Source: an uncultured Clostridia bacterium | GTDB lineage: Bacteria; Bacillota; Clostridia; Christensenellales; UBA3700 | Length of the DNA: 36,313 nucleotides | Assembly (NCBI GenBank): GCA_947177795.1 | Contig: CAMWVR010000011.1 | Location: forward strand, 1-36,313 | Reading direction: 5' to 3' | The notes under the pieces: generated by a model | Database searches by the model: none | What the model was told of the DNA's origin: nothing | Seen by the model: the letters and a program-made list of their open reading frames with translations, nothing else | Shown here: in pieces, positions 25,365 to 33,579 of the stretch | Numbering within the stretch: the stretch's first letter is position 1 | How the letters are laid out: each line of letters opens with the position of its first letter | Translations under genes and position numbers: made by a program

Positions 25365-25379
25365 TTGAACATTGTTCAA
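25365..25379. repeat. 15-bp palindrome containing the nadD-yqeK stop codon
   Basis: TTGAACATTGTTCAA on the plus strand, with the TGA of nadD-yqeK (25376-25378) inside. It is identical to the copy at the murF stop, including its place relative to the stop codon. Confidence 0.8.
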
Positions 25380-26482
25380 TTGATAAATTCTTCTATTGCT
25401 TCAAGCGTAAGCGGATATATTTCTCCGTCTTTTTGTTTTAAAAATTCATATTGAGCCAAGGCACACTCTTTATAACCGTAATCCAATGATTTGGTTATGC
25501 AACTTCTCAAATATTCAACTTCGGGATACACTCTGCCAAGTTCTAACATATCTGCGCAAAAAATCAATTTTTGCAAATCATTCATAGATTTTTTGCCTGT
25601 GGTGTGGTATTTTATGGCTTCCAATACCTCTTTATCGTCAATTCCGTATTGTTCCTTGGCAACTATTGCGCCCAAAAACTGATGCTCTACGGGCGTACCC
25701 ACGCTATCAGACGGCACACCATCTGTCGAATGAGGAAAATGACACAATGCTTTTGCGCAATCGTGAAATAGCCCCGCCAACAACACTTTGTCATAATCTA
25801 AACCTAAATCTAACGTATAATTAAGCCACAAGGCGTATTTTGCAGTCCTTGAACAATGTTCAAAAGTATTTTGCGGTATATTAGATTTAAGTTCGGATAT
25901 AATATCGCAATACTTGACGTACAGTCCGTTGCGCTTGATATAATCCGCAACTTGCGGACAAACGCCGTCGTAATCGCCTAATATCGCATTGTATCTGATA
26001 AGCGTAGAACTTACGTCTTCGGGATGATAGTCGCATACTACGATATCTGCGCCTTGTTCGCGCCAATATGCGAGCGCTTGATCAAACTTATCGCTTTGAC
26101 CTCTGGTGAATACGTAAAGCCGACATATCTTGATTATCTCTTGCGGATTCTTCCAAGTTGCAAAATCTTCCAGACTGTCTCCGCCTATGACGAAAGCAAT
26201 ATCTCCGTATATTTTTTTTAACTTTGGCAGGACTTCGCAAGTATAATGCTTGCCGTCGTCCTTGCTTTCCAAATCGCATATCTCAATCCCGTCGACTCCG
26301 TCTAAGGCAAGCTGAATCATCTCAACGCGTTGGAAAAACGACGTGTCGCATCTCTTGTGAGGCGGATTTGCCGATGGCAATATCACGACTCCGTCAGAGC
26401 CGTCTATAGTAAGCAAATGCTTAATCATACTGACGTGTTGGTTATGAATAGGATTAAAGGCTCCGCCAAAGATTATCTTCAT
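25376..26482 (-). CDS. nadD: Fused nicotinate-nucleotide adenylyltransferase and YqeK HD hydrolase
   Basis: This 368-residue protein is a fusion. Residues 1-190 are NadD, which makes deamido-NAD: IIFGGAFNPIHNQH with nucleotide-binding His13 and His16, the HKRCDTSFFQRVEMIQLAL region, VIGGDSLEDFATW, and the ISSTxIR-like VSSTLIR near residue 158. Residues 193-368 are YqeK, an HD-domain Ap4A hydrolase, with metal ligands His209, His240, Asp241 and His267 in TFEHCSRTAKYAL, LLAGLFHDCAKAL and PVEHQFLGA. In most Firmicutes these are two adjacent genes. rsfS follows. The gene contains two copies of the 15-bp palindrome. Confidence 0.94.
   Translation of the reverse strand: MKIIFGGAFNPIHNQHVSMIKHLLTIDGSDGVVILPSANPPHKRCDTSFFQRVEMIQLALDGVDGIEICDLESKDDGKHYTCEVLPKLKKIYGDIAFVIGGDSLEDFATWKNPQEIIKICRLYVFTRGQSDKFDQALAYWREQGADIVVCDYHPEDVSSTLIRYNAILGDYDGVCPQVADYIKRNGLYVKYCDIISELKSNIPQNTFEHCSRTAKYALWLNYTLDLGLDYDKVLLAGLFHDCAKALCHFPHSTDGVPSDSVGTPVEHQFLGAIVAKEQYGIDDKEVLEAIKYHTTGKKSMNDLQKLIFCADMLELGRVYPEVEYLRSCITKSLDYGYKECALAQYEFLKQKDGEIYPLTLEAIEEFIN
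25849..25863. repeat. 15-bp palindrome inside the YqeK part
   Basis: TTGAACAATGTTCAA on the plus strand. It is read here in a different codon frame from the murF copy (within Phe-Glu-His-Cys-Ser), so protein conservation cannot explain both. Confidence 0.8.
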
Positions 26483-26590
26483 AAATACCTCGTATTTATT
26501 TTACACAATAATAAGAATTTTAGCAACAAGTTAAAAGACTTTAGGTCACATTTGAGTATACATTGATACTTTTTGGACAATAAACAAAAT

Positions 26591-27331
26591 ATGGCGATAA
26601 TATTGGATTTGATTTTACTGACGCTGACGACATTCGTCACAGCATACATAGGAGCATACTTCTTGCCGCTTAACTTGCCCTTGAGACTTATATTGAGCGC
26701 ATCGATCTCAATAGTGATCGTCTCTACAATACGAAGAGTCTTTTTTAAACCCCGCAACAACAAAATGAGTTATCGAAGATACGTGACTTATCTGATATGG
26801 CAAGGCGAAGACCACGCAAAAGAGGTAATCGCAAAACTTTGCCAAGATAAAAAACAATTCCAAGACCTAGGCGAATATATACTTATTGACAATACTCCTG
26901 TATTTCTTTGGACAAAGTACGGCGCTATCTCCGCCGACACAATGGTAAGATACTATAGAATTTGTAAAAAAAATAATTTGCAAAAGGCTTTTATCCTCAC
27001 GACGAACGGAGACAAAAAAACCACGGCCTTTATAAAAAACTTCGGCGACGTGATGCTGATTTACTCCAACTTCAGACAAGTATACAACGCCGTGAAAAAA
27101 AACGATATGCTTCCCCAAGACAGCAAGAATAAAATACCGGCAAAACAAATGCTGTCAATGATAATGCAAACGGCTTTTACCCGCAAAAACGGTTTTAGAT
27201 TCATTGGCGTAAGCCTGCTGCTGTTGCTGATAAGCTTCGTTACGCCATTTACCAATTATTATATCGCTATCGCAAGCGTAAACCTTGCCTTGGCAATTGC
27301 CTGCATGGCAGTGAGCCTAAAAAACAGTTAA
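26591..27331 (+). CDS. Membrane protein of unknown function
   Basis: This protein of 246 residues has two hydrophobic segments at its start (LDLILLTLTTFVTAYIGAYFL, LILSASISIVIVSTI), a soluble middle of about 120 residues, and two more at its end. The middle (YLIWQGEDHAKEVIAKL ... AFILTTNGDKKTTAFIKNFGDVMLIYSNFRQVY) has a strand-Thr-helix-strand pattern that loosely recalls Mrr-like restriction endonuclease folds, but I cannot see the catalytic residues with certainty. I use the ATG at 26591; a TTG six codons earlier is possible, and neither has a good ribosome binding site. It is divergent from nadD-yqeK and its stop overlaps that of the next gene. Confidence 0.65.
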   Translation: MAIILDLILLTLTTFVTAYIGAYFLPLNLPLRLILSASISIVIVSTIRRVFFKPRNNKMSYRRYVTYLIWQGEDHAKEVIAKLCQDKKQFQDLGEYILIDNTPVFLWTKYGAISADTMVRYYRICKKNNLQKAFILTTNGDKKTTAFIKNFGDVMLIYSNFRQVYNAVKKNDMLPQDSKNKIPAKQMLSMIMQTAFTRKNGFRFIGVSLLLLLISFVTPFTNYYIAIASVNLALAIACMAVSLKNS

Positions 27332-27939
27332 GCCCAAGATACCATACTAAAAAATACGCCTCGCATAAACTCCACAAATAAAAATATTGACAATCCCAAC
27401 ATTAATCGACGCAAAGTTTTATTAGCTCTCGCTACGTCCAATTTTGATTTTTTGACAGCCAACGATATCGATAGAACAATTATTCCAACGATTATTGCCA
27501 TTACAAACGTAATCGTACAAGTATTAAACCTTACCAAATCCAAGTTATCACTTGTTGCCCACGCATTCTGCGGATGCGACAGATCTCTATACTTCTCAAA
27601 ATGAATTATCAAAGGATATATTCTAAGCGTGTTGACATCTGAATTCCAAGCCATGAAAACAGTAGTTTTTTTATATACAAAAAAATCAACCATTATCGCA
27701 AACATTAGCGCGCTACACACTAATGCCGGAAAAATCCCAATCTTTTTATAAATAGTAGAAAATACTATGGTAATTATCATGAGACACGCTACCGATATAA
27801 TTCTGCCAACTAAGTAGAAATAAGTATAGCTAACGCACCAAGAGACTATCATTTCGACTATGCAATAAAGCATAATCGCTATGATCACTACGCATGAACA
27901 TATTATTCCATTTTTAAACTTGTCATTGCTGTTTACCAT
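27328..27939 (-). CDS. Polytopic membrane protein next to the secreted protease
   Basis: This protein of 203 residues has about five hydrophobic segments (IICSCVVIIAIMLYCIVEMIV, YFYLVGRIISVACLMIITIVF, FPALVCSALMFAIMVDFFV, ITFVMAIIVGIIVLSISLAV and a last one near the end). I do not recognise a family. The ATG at 27939 lies two bases after the stop of the protease gene, so the two are coupled and probably act together. Its TAA overlaps the stop codon of the convergent plus-strand gene in the sequence TTAA, leaving no space for a terminator. Codon use is AT-rich like its partner. Confidence 0.7.
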   Translation of the reverse strand: MVNSNDKFKNGIICSCVVIIAIMLYCIVEMIVSWCVSYTYFYLVGRIISVACLMIITIVFSTIYKKIGIFPALVCSALMFAIMVDFFVYKKTTVFMAWNSDVNTLRIYPLIIHFEKYRDLSHPQNAWATSDNLDLVRFNTCTITFVMAIIVGIIVLSISLAVKKSKLDVARANKTLRRLMLGLSIFLFVEFMRGVFFSMVSWA

Positions 27940-27941
27940 AT

Positions 27942-29162
27942 TTAAACTTTTGCTCCACAACCACAATAATATTTTAATAATAAATCCATCATATTTCTAG
28001 AATGAACGTGTTCGCCATTATATTCTAATGCATAATATGCATATGCGGTATATTTTGACAAATATACTTCAGGATAATCTTCCCAACCAAAATGAGTGAC
28101 AAACGTATCGTCTTTGTACCCATATGCAATTACACAATGTCCGCCTTCTTTTTCTTTCTGCGAATCTGTTGGCCTTTCATAATTAATAATTACTAATACT
28201 ACAGGAATCCCTCCATTAATCAACTTTCTCGGATTTGTGTGAGTATTAATAATGCTGCCACTATAATGAACGCAATTACTGCTTAAAGATGGACATTTGT
28301 TTTTGATATAATCTTGTATAGTAGCCTTCAGTTCTTTTTCCGCCATAGCAAAGTTGTCACCCGGCAACAATAATCTATGCCCATATGTTTTCAAATGCTC
28401 TTTCAAACTATCTGTAGTTTTTGGCGCAAAAGCAATAGACTTTGACAAAGCGCTGTATGAGCCATTGGATATAAAACCGTCGTTTGAATTAATAAAAGCA
28501 TCATTTTTACAAGTATCAAAATAACCTAATAATAAAAATAACGCAACGATACCGCAATCATTATTTAAATTTTCTGGAAAATAATACGACTTCTTAAAAT
28601 ATTCCGCATCCTTAATAAATGTATATCCATTTTCATTATATGTCTTATCTGGCAAAGGTTGATTTTCCATAGAAAACAATGCTGGAGCAGACCTCATCAC
28701 TCTCTGTTGCGATAAGAAATCATATTCAGTAGTTTCAACGTCCTCTTTATCTACACATTCTTCTGTCATAATATTGAAATAATAATTTCCCTTATCAATA
28801 AAGTATGACATTGGTCCAAGATATACCAATGCTTCATTGATATATTTAAAAAACGGAGAATTAGCCTCTTTCGCTCCTTCAACAAAACTATATTGAGTAT
28901 CATCTACAGCAAAAATAGCATAACCACTTGGAGACATTTCGACAAGCAAAAACTCATTATTTCCCCCGTCTCCTATTATTTTTGTCTCTAAAATATCTCT
29001 GTCGCCTAAGAATTCTAAAACATAATCCAAATAATTACTTGTAGATTGCGCAGTATCTGCGAAAGCAACAGTAAAACAGGCGCTTAACATAAAGCAACAA
29101 AGCAAAAGTAATAAAATTACTATAACCAAAAAATTGGATATTAGAAGTTTTTTCTTAATCAT
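27942..29162 (-). CDS. Secreted cysteine-protease-like protein with propeptide
   Basis: This 406-residue protein starts with a signal peptide (KKKLLISNFLVIVILLLLLCCFMLSACFTVAFA). Residues 40-125 resemble the inhibitory pro-region of streptopain-like (C10) proteases: GGNNEFLLVEMSPSGYAIFAVDD. The C-terminal half looks papain-like or C39-like, with a candidate nucleophile Cys203 in NNDCGIVALFLLLGYFD and candidate His342 in GGHCVIAYGYKDDTFVTHFGWED, followed by an acidic residue. A protease role is inference; no known family is certain. The gene is more AT-rich than its neighbours. It has a strong promoter and its own ribosome binding site AAGGA. Confidence 0.72.
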   Translation of the reverse strand: MIKKKLLISNFLVIVILLLLLCCFMLSACFTVAFADTAQSTSNYLDYVLEFLGDRDILETKIIGDGGNNEFLLVEMSPSGYAIFAVDDTQYSFVEGAKEANSPFFKYINEALVYLGPMSYFIDKGNYYFNIMTEECVDKEDVETTEYDFLSQQRVMRSAPALFSMENQPLPDKTYNENGYTFIKDAEYFKKSYYFPENLNNDCGIVALFLLLGYFDTCKNDAFINSNDGFISNGSYSALSKSIAFAPKTTDSLKEHLKTYGHRLLLPGDNFAMAEKELKATIQDYIKNKCPSLSSNCVHYSGSIINTHTNPRKLINGGIPVVLVIINYERPTDSQKEKEGGHCVIAYGYKDDTFVTHFGWEDYPEVYLSKYTAYAYYALEYNGEHVHSRNMMDLLLKYYCGCGAKV

Positions 29163-29182
29163 AACAACTCTTCCTTATACAC

Positions 29183-29211
29183 AATATACCATAATATTCT
29201 TAACTTGTCAA
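29183..29211 (-). promoter_or_regulatory. Strong promoter of the protease gene
   Basis: On the minus strand TTGACA (29206-29211) and TATATT (29183-29188) are 17 bases apart with an extended -10 TG. The start codon is about 20 bases beyond. Confidence 0.75.
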
Positions 29212-29247
29212 TAGCAGAAATTGTTTATCTAATTAAAATATCTTAAT

Positions 29248-30294
29248 TTAAATGGGAATATGCACGGTAAAGGCAGTCCCTACGCCCTCTTTGCTTTCGA
29301 CGTCGATACGGCAATGAGAATTATCGAGTATCTTCTTGACGAGCGCAAGTCCGAGTCCGTTGCCCTCTCTTGCGCGCGACGCATCGCCTTGATAGAACTT
29401 CTCAAAGATATGGCTTTTTACTTCGTCGTTCATACCTATGCCGTTGTCGCGAATGGTAAAAATGGCTTCGTCTTCATACTTTTTGAGCATAATATTGATA
29501 ACGCCGTCGTTATCCGTAAACTTAATAGCGTTGGATATTAGGTTCTGCCATACCTGTCCGAAGAGCGCTTCGTCGTAGAAAATCGTCACTTCGTCAAGGT
29601 CGATATTAAGATTGATATTCTTTTCCGTCCACTTGTTTTCCAATACAATGATTGCCTGGCGAATTTGCTCGTCAAGACGAAAGTCGTTGGGCTGAAGTAT
29701 TGCGTGATTTTCCAACTTGCTCAATCTCAAAATATTGGACGTGAGCGTCGTCAAATCGGATACCGCGTCAATAATATCGTCGCAATACTCGTCTACCTGC
29801 GCTTTGTCGGCGCAGTTTTTGATAAGTTCGGCGTGTCCCTTGATATTGGCAAGCGGAGTCTTGAACTCGTGAGATACGTTGCTGACAAAATCGCTCTTAA
29901 GAGTCTTGTTCTTGTTAAGTTCGTTGACCATTACGTTGAAATGGTGCGTGAGCATAGCCATTTCATTAGTCTTTATCTCGCCGTTTTTCTTGGTCTTTTC
30001 TTTGAGTTGGACGGAAAAATCACCGTGCGCAACTCTATTGGTCACGTCAAGCAAATCTTTGATGGGATTGAAAAAATACATATTGACAATGATAGACAGC
30101 ACTATACCAACAATTATACTTGCAACGCCGGCAACGATTATCGTCCACCAACTGTCGTCTATCTCAACTTGAAGATGCTCAAGTATATAATATGCGCCCG
30201 AAAAAATACCCGACGCAGTCAAGATGGATATAAAACTTGCCAAACTCAATTTGACAAGCAAAGGCGTGTTGTTTTTCTTTTTATCTTTGCTCAT
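29248..30294 (-). CDS. Sensor histidine kinase
   Basis: This 348-residue kinase has two membrane segments (about 12-36 and 50-74) around a very short external loop, then a HAMP domain (about 74-127). The dimerisation domain holds the phosphorylated His142 in SNVSHEFKTPLANI. The ATP domain has the N box NLISNAIKFT (251-260), DNGIGM (283-288), IFEKFYQGD and GNGLGLALVKKI (311-322). The tiny sensor loop suggests that it senses stress within the membrane, as intramembrane-sensing kinases do; that is inference. It starts eight bases after the response regulator gene with AGGGGC upstream. Confidence 0.94.
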   Translation of the reverse strand: MSKDKKKNNTPLLVKLSLASFISILTASGIFSGAYYILEHLQVEIDDSWWTIIVAGVASIIVGIVLSIIVNMYFFNPIKDLLDVTNRVAHGDFSVQLKEKTKKNGEIKTNEMAMLTHHFNVMVNELNKNKTLKSDFVSNVSHEFKTPLANIKGHAELIKNCADKAQVDEYCDDIIDAVSDLTTLTSNILRLSKLENHAILQPNDFRLDEQIRQAIIVLENKWTEKNINLNIDLDEVTIFYDEALFGQVWQNLISNAIKFTDNDGVINIMLKKYEDEAIFTIRDNGIGMNDEVKSHIFEKFYQGDASRAREGNGLGLALVKKILDNSHCRIDVESKEGVGTAFTVHIPI

Positions 30295-30302
30295 AGTTGC
30301 CC

Positions 30303-30980
30303 CTATTTCTGCTTTTTGATAGCCTTGTAACCCAGACCTCTTATCGTGACAATCTCAAAGTCCTCGCTCGACTTGAATTTATCTCTTATCCTCGTGATAT
30401 GCACGTCGACGGTACGCTCGACCGTGTCGCTATTTGCGCCCCAAAATTCCTCCATAAGTTGACTTCTCGTAAAAATCTTGCCGGGATAAGAAAGAAGTTT
30501 GTATAAGATATAAAACTCTTTTTGAGGCAATTCGATCTCGCCGTCGGGAAGTTGAGCGGTAAGCGAATCGTATATCAACGTCGTGTTGCCGACGACCAAC
30601 TTTCTCTCGCTGACGATTTGCGAACGGCGCAATAGCGCGCCTATCTTAAGCGCAAGTTCTTCGACGTCGATAGGCTTGACAACGTAGTCGTCAATACCCA
30701 AAGCATACCCTCGCTTCTTGGCGTCAAAGTCGTCTATCGCGGTCATAAACATAATCGGCACGTTTGGATTTATCTTTCTTATATTCTCCGCCAGTTGATA
30801 GCCGTCCGCAACAGGCATCATTATGTCGGAGATTATCAAATCATAATGCTTTTCGCAAAACATCTCGTAAGCGCTCTGACCGTTGAGCGCCATATCCGCT
30901 CTATAGCCGCTATTTTCAAGCACGGCGCGCACGAGTTTGTTGAGTTTTATATCGTCTTCTGCGACAAGTATATTTATCAC
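30303..30980 (-). CDS. OmpR/PhoB-family response regulator
   Basis: This 225-residue regulator has a receiver domain with acidic residues at 9-10, the phosphorylated Asp52 in DLIISDIMMP, Thr80 and Lys102, followed by a winged-helix DNA-binding domain with ELPQKEFYILYKLLSYPGKIFTRSQLMEEFWG and TVDVHITRIRDKF. The GTG start has GAGGTGA four bases upstream. It is the first gene of the pair with the kinase. An inverted repeat surrounds its promoter -10 box, which fits autoregulation. Confidence 0.95.
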   Translation of the reverse strand: MINILVAEDDIKLNKLVRAVLENSGYRADMALNGQSAYEMFCEKHYDLIISDIMMPVADGYQLAENIRKINPNVPIMFMTAIDDFDAKKRGYALGIDDYVVKPIDVEELALKIGALLRRSQIVSERKLVVGNTTLIYDSLTAQLPDGEIELPQKEFYILYKLLSYPGKIFTRSQLMEEFWGANSDTVERTVDVHITRIRDKFKSSEDFEIVTIRGLGYKAIKKQK

Positions 30981-30999
30981 AAAATCACCTCAAATAAAT

Positions 31000-31041
31000 T
31001 AGTTGCGTAATAATTATACCACGCAACTAGATTAATGTAAA
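31000..31041 (-). promoter_or_regulatory. Promoter and operator-like inverted repeat of the two-component operon
   Basis: On the minus strand TTTACA (31036-31041) and TATAAT (31013-31018) are 17 bases apart. The perfect 9-bp repeat TAGTTGCGT / ACGCAACTA (31000-31008 and 31021-31029) flanks the -10 box, so a bound dimer would block RNA polymerase. Confidence 0.65.
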
Positions 31042-31102
31042 TACTAATTTTGTCAAAGATATGCCGATATGGGCAAAACGACGATAAATCAAATTTGATC
31101 TC

Positions 31103-31642
31103 TCATACTTTGAGTCCGTATTGATACGCTTGCTCTAAGGCGGGAGAATCTTTTATCTCGCCTTTTTCATAGACGCCCGTCCCGTAAACTACGCCCATTT
31201 CTTTTGCGCCCTCAACACAGTCGGCATAGCCGCGTAAACATTCCAACGTGGCGCTCATAGACTCTCTCGTGTCGTCGGCGGCAGTCATTATGTAATAAAA
31301 CTCTTTGTCTCTCACCTCAAGCCATCTGGCAACCGTGCGGTCTATCAAGGCTTTTAACTGCGCGTCAATTGAATAGAAATAAACCGGACTACTCAACACG
31401 ATTACGTCTGCGTCTATCATCTTTTGCAAAACGTCAGCCATATCGTCTTTGATGACGCACTTCCCGCCGGATTGCTTGCAATAATAACAGCCCTTGCAAT
31501 ATCCGATATTCTTTTCCGCAATGCGTATCTTCTCCACGTCGTTGCCACTCTCCATTGCGCCTTTCATATACGCATCGCAAAGCAAGTCGGAATTTCCGCC
31601 CTTTCTGGGACTTCCCGATAAAATCAAAACTCTTTTGCTCAT
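31103..31642 (-). CDS. Flavodoxin-family NADPH-dependent FMN reductase with Cys cluster
   Basis: This 179-residue protein has the flavodoxin loop LILSGSPRKGGNSDLLCDAY and the motif CKGCYYCKQSGGKC (about residues 49-62), which in iron-sulfur flavoproteins binds a 4Fe-4S cluster, and SSPVYFYSIDAQLKALIDRT for FMN. It is the last gene of the redox operon and lies 31 bases after the CMD-cupin gene. Its ATG is preceded by AAGGAG. The electron partner is unknown. Confidence 0.87.
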   Translation of the reverse strand: MSKRVLILSGSPRKGGNSDLLCDAYMKGAMESGNDVEKIRIAEKNIGYCKGCYYCKQSGGKCVIKDDMADVLQKMIDADVIVLSSPVYFYSIDAQLKALIDRTVARWLEVRDKEFYYIMTAADDTRESMSATLECLRGYADCVEGAKEMGVVYGTGVYEKGEIKDSPALEQAYQYGLKV

Positions 31643-31673
31643 AATAATTACTCCTTTGAATTGCTTATTTAAT

Positions 31674-32435
31674 TTAATCTACCGCTTTGTCGTAGTCTTC
31701 GTCCGACACACATTCAAGCCATTGTGTCTTCCCCTTTTCGGCGGGAACCTCTATCGCAAGATGCGAAAACCAACCGTCTTTACCTGCGCCGTGCCAATGC
31801 TTGACGCCTACAGGAATGTTGACGACGTCGCCGACTTGCATTCTGATTGCAGGCTTGCCCCATTCTTGATAATAGCCCTCTCCGCCTACGCAAACAAGGA
31901 TTTGTCCGCCGCCTTTCTCTGCCTCGTGGATATGCCAATTGTTGCGACACTTAGGCTCGAAAGTTACGTTTGCGATAAATACTTGATCTTTTGATATGGG
32001 CGCAAGATAGCTCTGTCCTTTAAAATATTGCGCGTATGCGTCGTTGGGATTTCCGATTGGGAAAAAGATAGAGTTTTGATATACGTCCTTTTCCGTCAAC
32101 ACAGGCGAGTTTTCGCCCCATACCTCTTTTGCAAGATCAAACGTTGCCCACGCCTTTGGGCAACCTGCATAAAATGCGGTATGAGTGATTGCTGCTGCGA
32201 TTTCTTCTTTGTTGACTCCGTTGTTCTTTGCGTTTTGCAAATGATGTTTGAGCGAACTGTCGTAAATGCCCTGCGACATAAGGGAAACCACTGTGATAAT
32301 ACACCTCGTCTTTATATCAATATCCGTGTTATTCCAATTCTCGCCAAATAGTACGTCATCGTTGAAATGGGCAAATTGAGGAGCAAATTCACCGAGTTTG
32401 GCTCTTCCTGCCGTCTGTATGATTTTTTCTTTCAT
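31674..32435 (-). CDS. Carboxymuconolactone decarboxylase-cupin fusion
   Basis: This 253-residue protein joins two domains. Residues 25-108 are CMD/AhpD-like (LFGENWNNTDIDIKTRCIITVVSLM ... AAITHTAFYAGCPKAWATFDLA), with a single Cys rather than the CxxC of AhpD, so peroxidase activity is doubtful. Residues 145-240 are a cupin with metal ligands in NNWHIHEAEKGGGQILVCVGG (His168, His170) and VGVKHWHGAG (about His213). This fusion is common in gut bacteria, but its substrate is unknown. AAAGGAG precedes the ATG. Confidence 0.87.
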   Translation of the reverse strand: MKEKIIQTAGRAKLGEFAPQFAHFNDDVLFGENWNNTDIDIKTRCIITVVSLMSQGIYDSSLKHHLQNAKNNGVNKEEIAAAITHTAFYAGCPKAWATFDLAKEVWGENSPVLTEKDVYQNSIFFPIGNPNDAYAQYFKGQSYLAPISKDQVFIANVTFEPKCRNNWHIHEAEKGGGQILVCVGGEGYYQEWGKPAIRMQVGDVVNIPVGVKHWHGAGKDGWFSHLAIEVPAEKGKTQWLECVSDEDYDKAVD

Positions 32436-32527
32436 ATAAACACTCCTTTATTTTTTGGTTTTGAATCTCTATAGAAATATACGGCAGTTGCTCTGTCTGG
32501 CGCCGTTGATTATTTTTTTTGCCATAC

Positions 32528-33505
32528 CTACTCAAAATTTCTTTTAAAGAACTCTTCAAGTTTGTCAAAAGGAATGACGTCTGTCCTGTCATACAAATCT
32601 GTGTGAACTGCGTCAGGAATAATAAGCAACTCTTTGTTGTCGCCCTTTAACTTCTTGAACGCGTCTTTGCTGAAATAACAAGAGTGAGCCTTTTCGCCGT
32701 GCACTAAAAGAACTGCGCTTCTTATCTCGTCGCTGTAGGCAAGTATAGGCATATTGATAAACGACAACGACGAAGTCTTGTTCCAACCGCCGTTAGAGTT
32801 GAGCGAACGCTTGTGATAGCCCCTCGATGTTTTGTAATAATCATAATAATCTTTGACGAAGAACGGCGCGTCGTCGGGGAGCGGGTCTACTACTCCTCCG
32901 CCCAATTCGTAAAATCCGTTTTTGTAATCAACAATTCTTTGAGCATTGAGCGCCTTTTTCATTTCATAGCGCGCCTGCGCGCTGTCTGCCTCGTCAAAAT
33001 AGCCTTTTGCGTTTACTCTTGTCATATCGTACATTGTGGAAGCAACTGCGGCTTTTATTCTCGTGTCTATTGCCGCGGCATTCAAAGCAAAACCGCCCCA
33101 ACCGCAGATGCCAATAATACCCATTTTTTCGGCGTCAACGTCCTCGCGACAGCAAAGATAATCTACCGCCGCGCAAAAATCCTCGGTGTTTATATCGGGA
33201 GATGCAACGTATCTGGGCTGTCCGCCGCTCTCGCCTGTGAAAGACGGATCGAACGCAATTGTCAAAAATCCGCGCTCCGCCATAGTCTGCGCGTAAAGTC
33301 CCGAACACTGTTCCTTTACAGCGCCAAAAGGTCCGCTGACGGCAATAGCAGGAAGTTTGCCTTTTGCATTTTTGGGAATATACAAATCTGCCGCAAGCGT
33401 AATACCGTAACGGTTGTGAAAGGTAACTTTTTCGTGATTTACCTTTTGGCTTTTGGGAAAAGTTTTATCCCACTCTTTAGTCAAAGTCAACGTCTCGTCT
33501 TTCAT
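32528..33505 (-). CDS. Alpha/beta hydrolase of the dienelactone hydrolase/YcjY type with Cys nucleophile
   Basis: This 325-residue protein is an alpha/beta hydrolase. The nucleophile elbow is GIIGICGWGGFALNAAA with Cys134 where most have Ser, as in dienelactone hydrolases. FDPSFTGESGGQPR and TMYDMTRV match the YcjY-like family, and IPDAVHTDLYD carries the catalytic His. The start at 33505 has GGAGG eight bases upstream; an ATG 11 codons earlier lacks such a site. It lies within the redox operon between the small protein and the CMD-cupin gene. Confidence 0.88.
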   Translation of the reverse strand: MKDETLTLTKEWDKTFPKSQKVNHEKVTFHNRYGITLAADLYIPKNAKGKLPAIAVSGPFGAVKEQCSGLYAQTMAERGFLTIAFDPSFTGESGGQPRYVASPDINTEDFCAAVDYLCCREDVDAEKMGIIGICGWGGFALNAAAIDTRIKAAVASTMYDMTRVNAKGYFDEADSAQARYEMKKALNAQRIVDYKNGFYELGGGVVDPLPDDAPFFVKDYYDYYKTSRGYHKRSLNSNGGWNKTSSLSFINMPILAYSDEIRSAVLLVHGEKAHSCYFSKDAFKKLKGDNKELLIIPDAVHTDLYDRTDVIPFDKLEEFFKRNFE

Positions 33506-33579
33506 TTTAATTTCCTCCAATAGGTTACTATAATACATCTAAGATTATTTTAAAACATAAAAATAACAATAGCAAATAC

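Noticed and set aside
33303..33315. Fifth copy of the 15-bp palindrome (GAACACTGTTC)
   Set aside because: Only the inner 11 bases are of the same type; the centre and flanks differ, so it is probably chance within a coding sequence.
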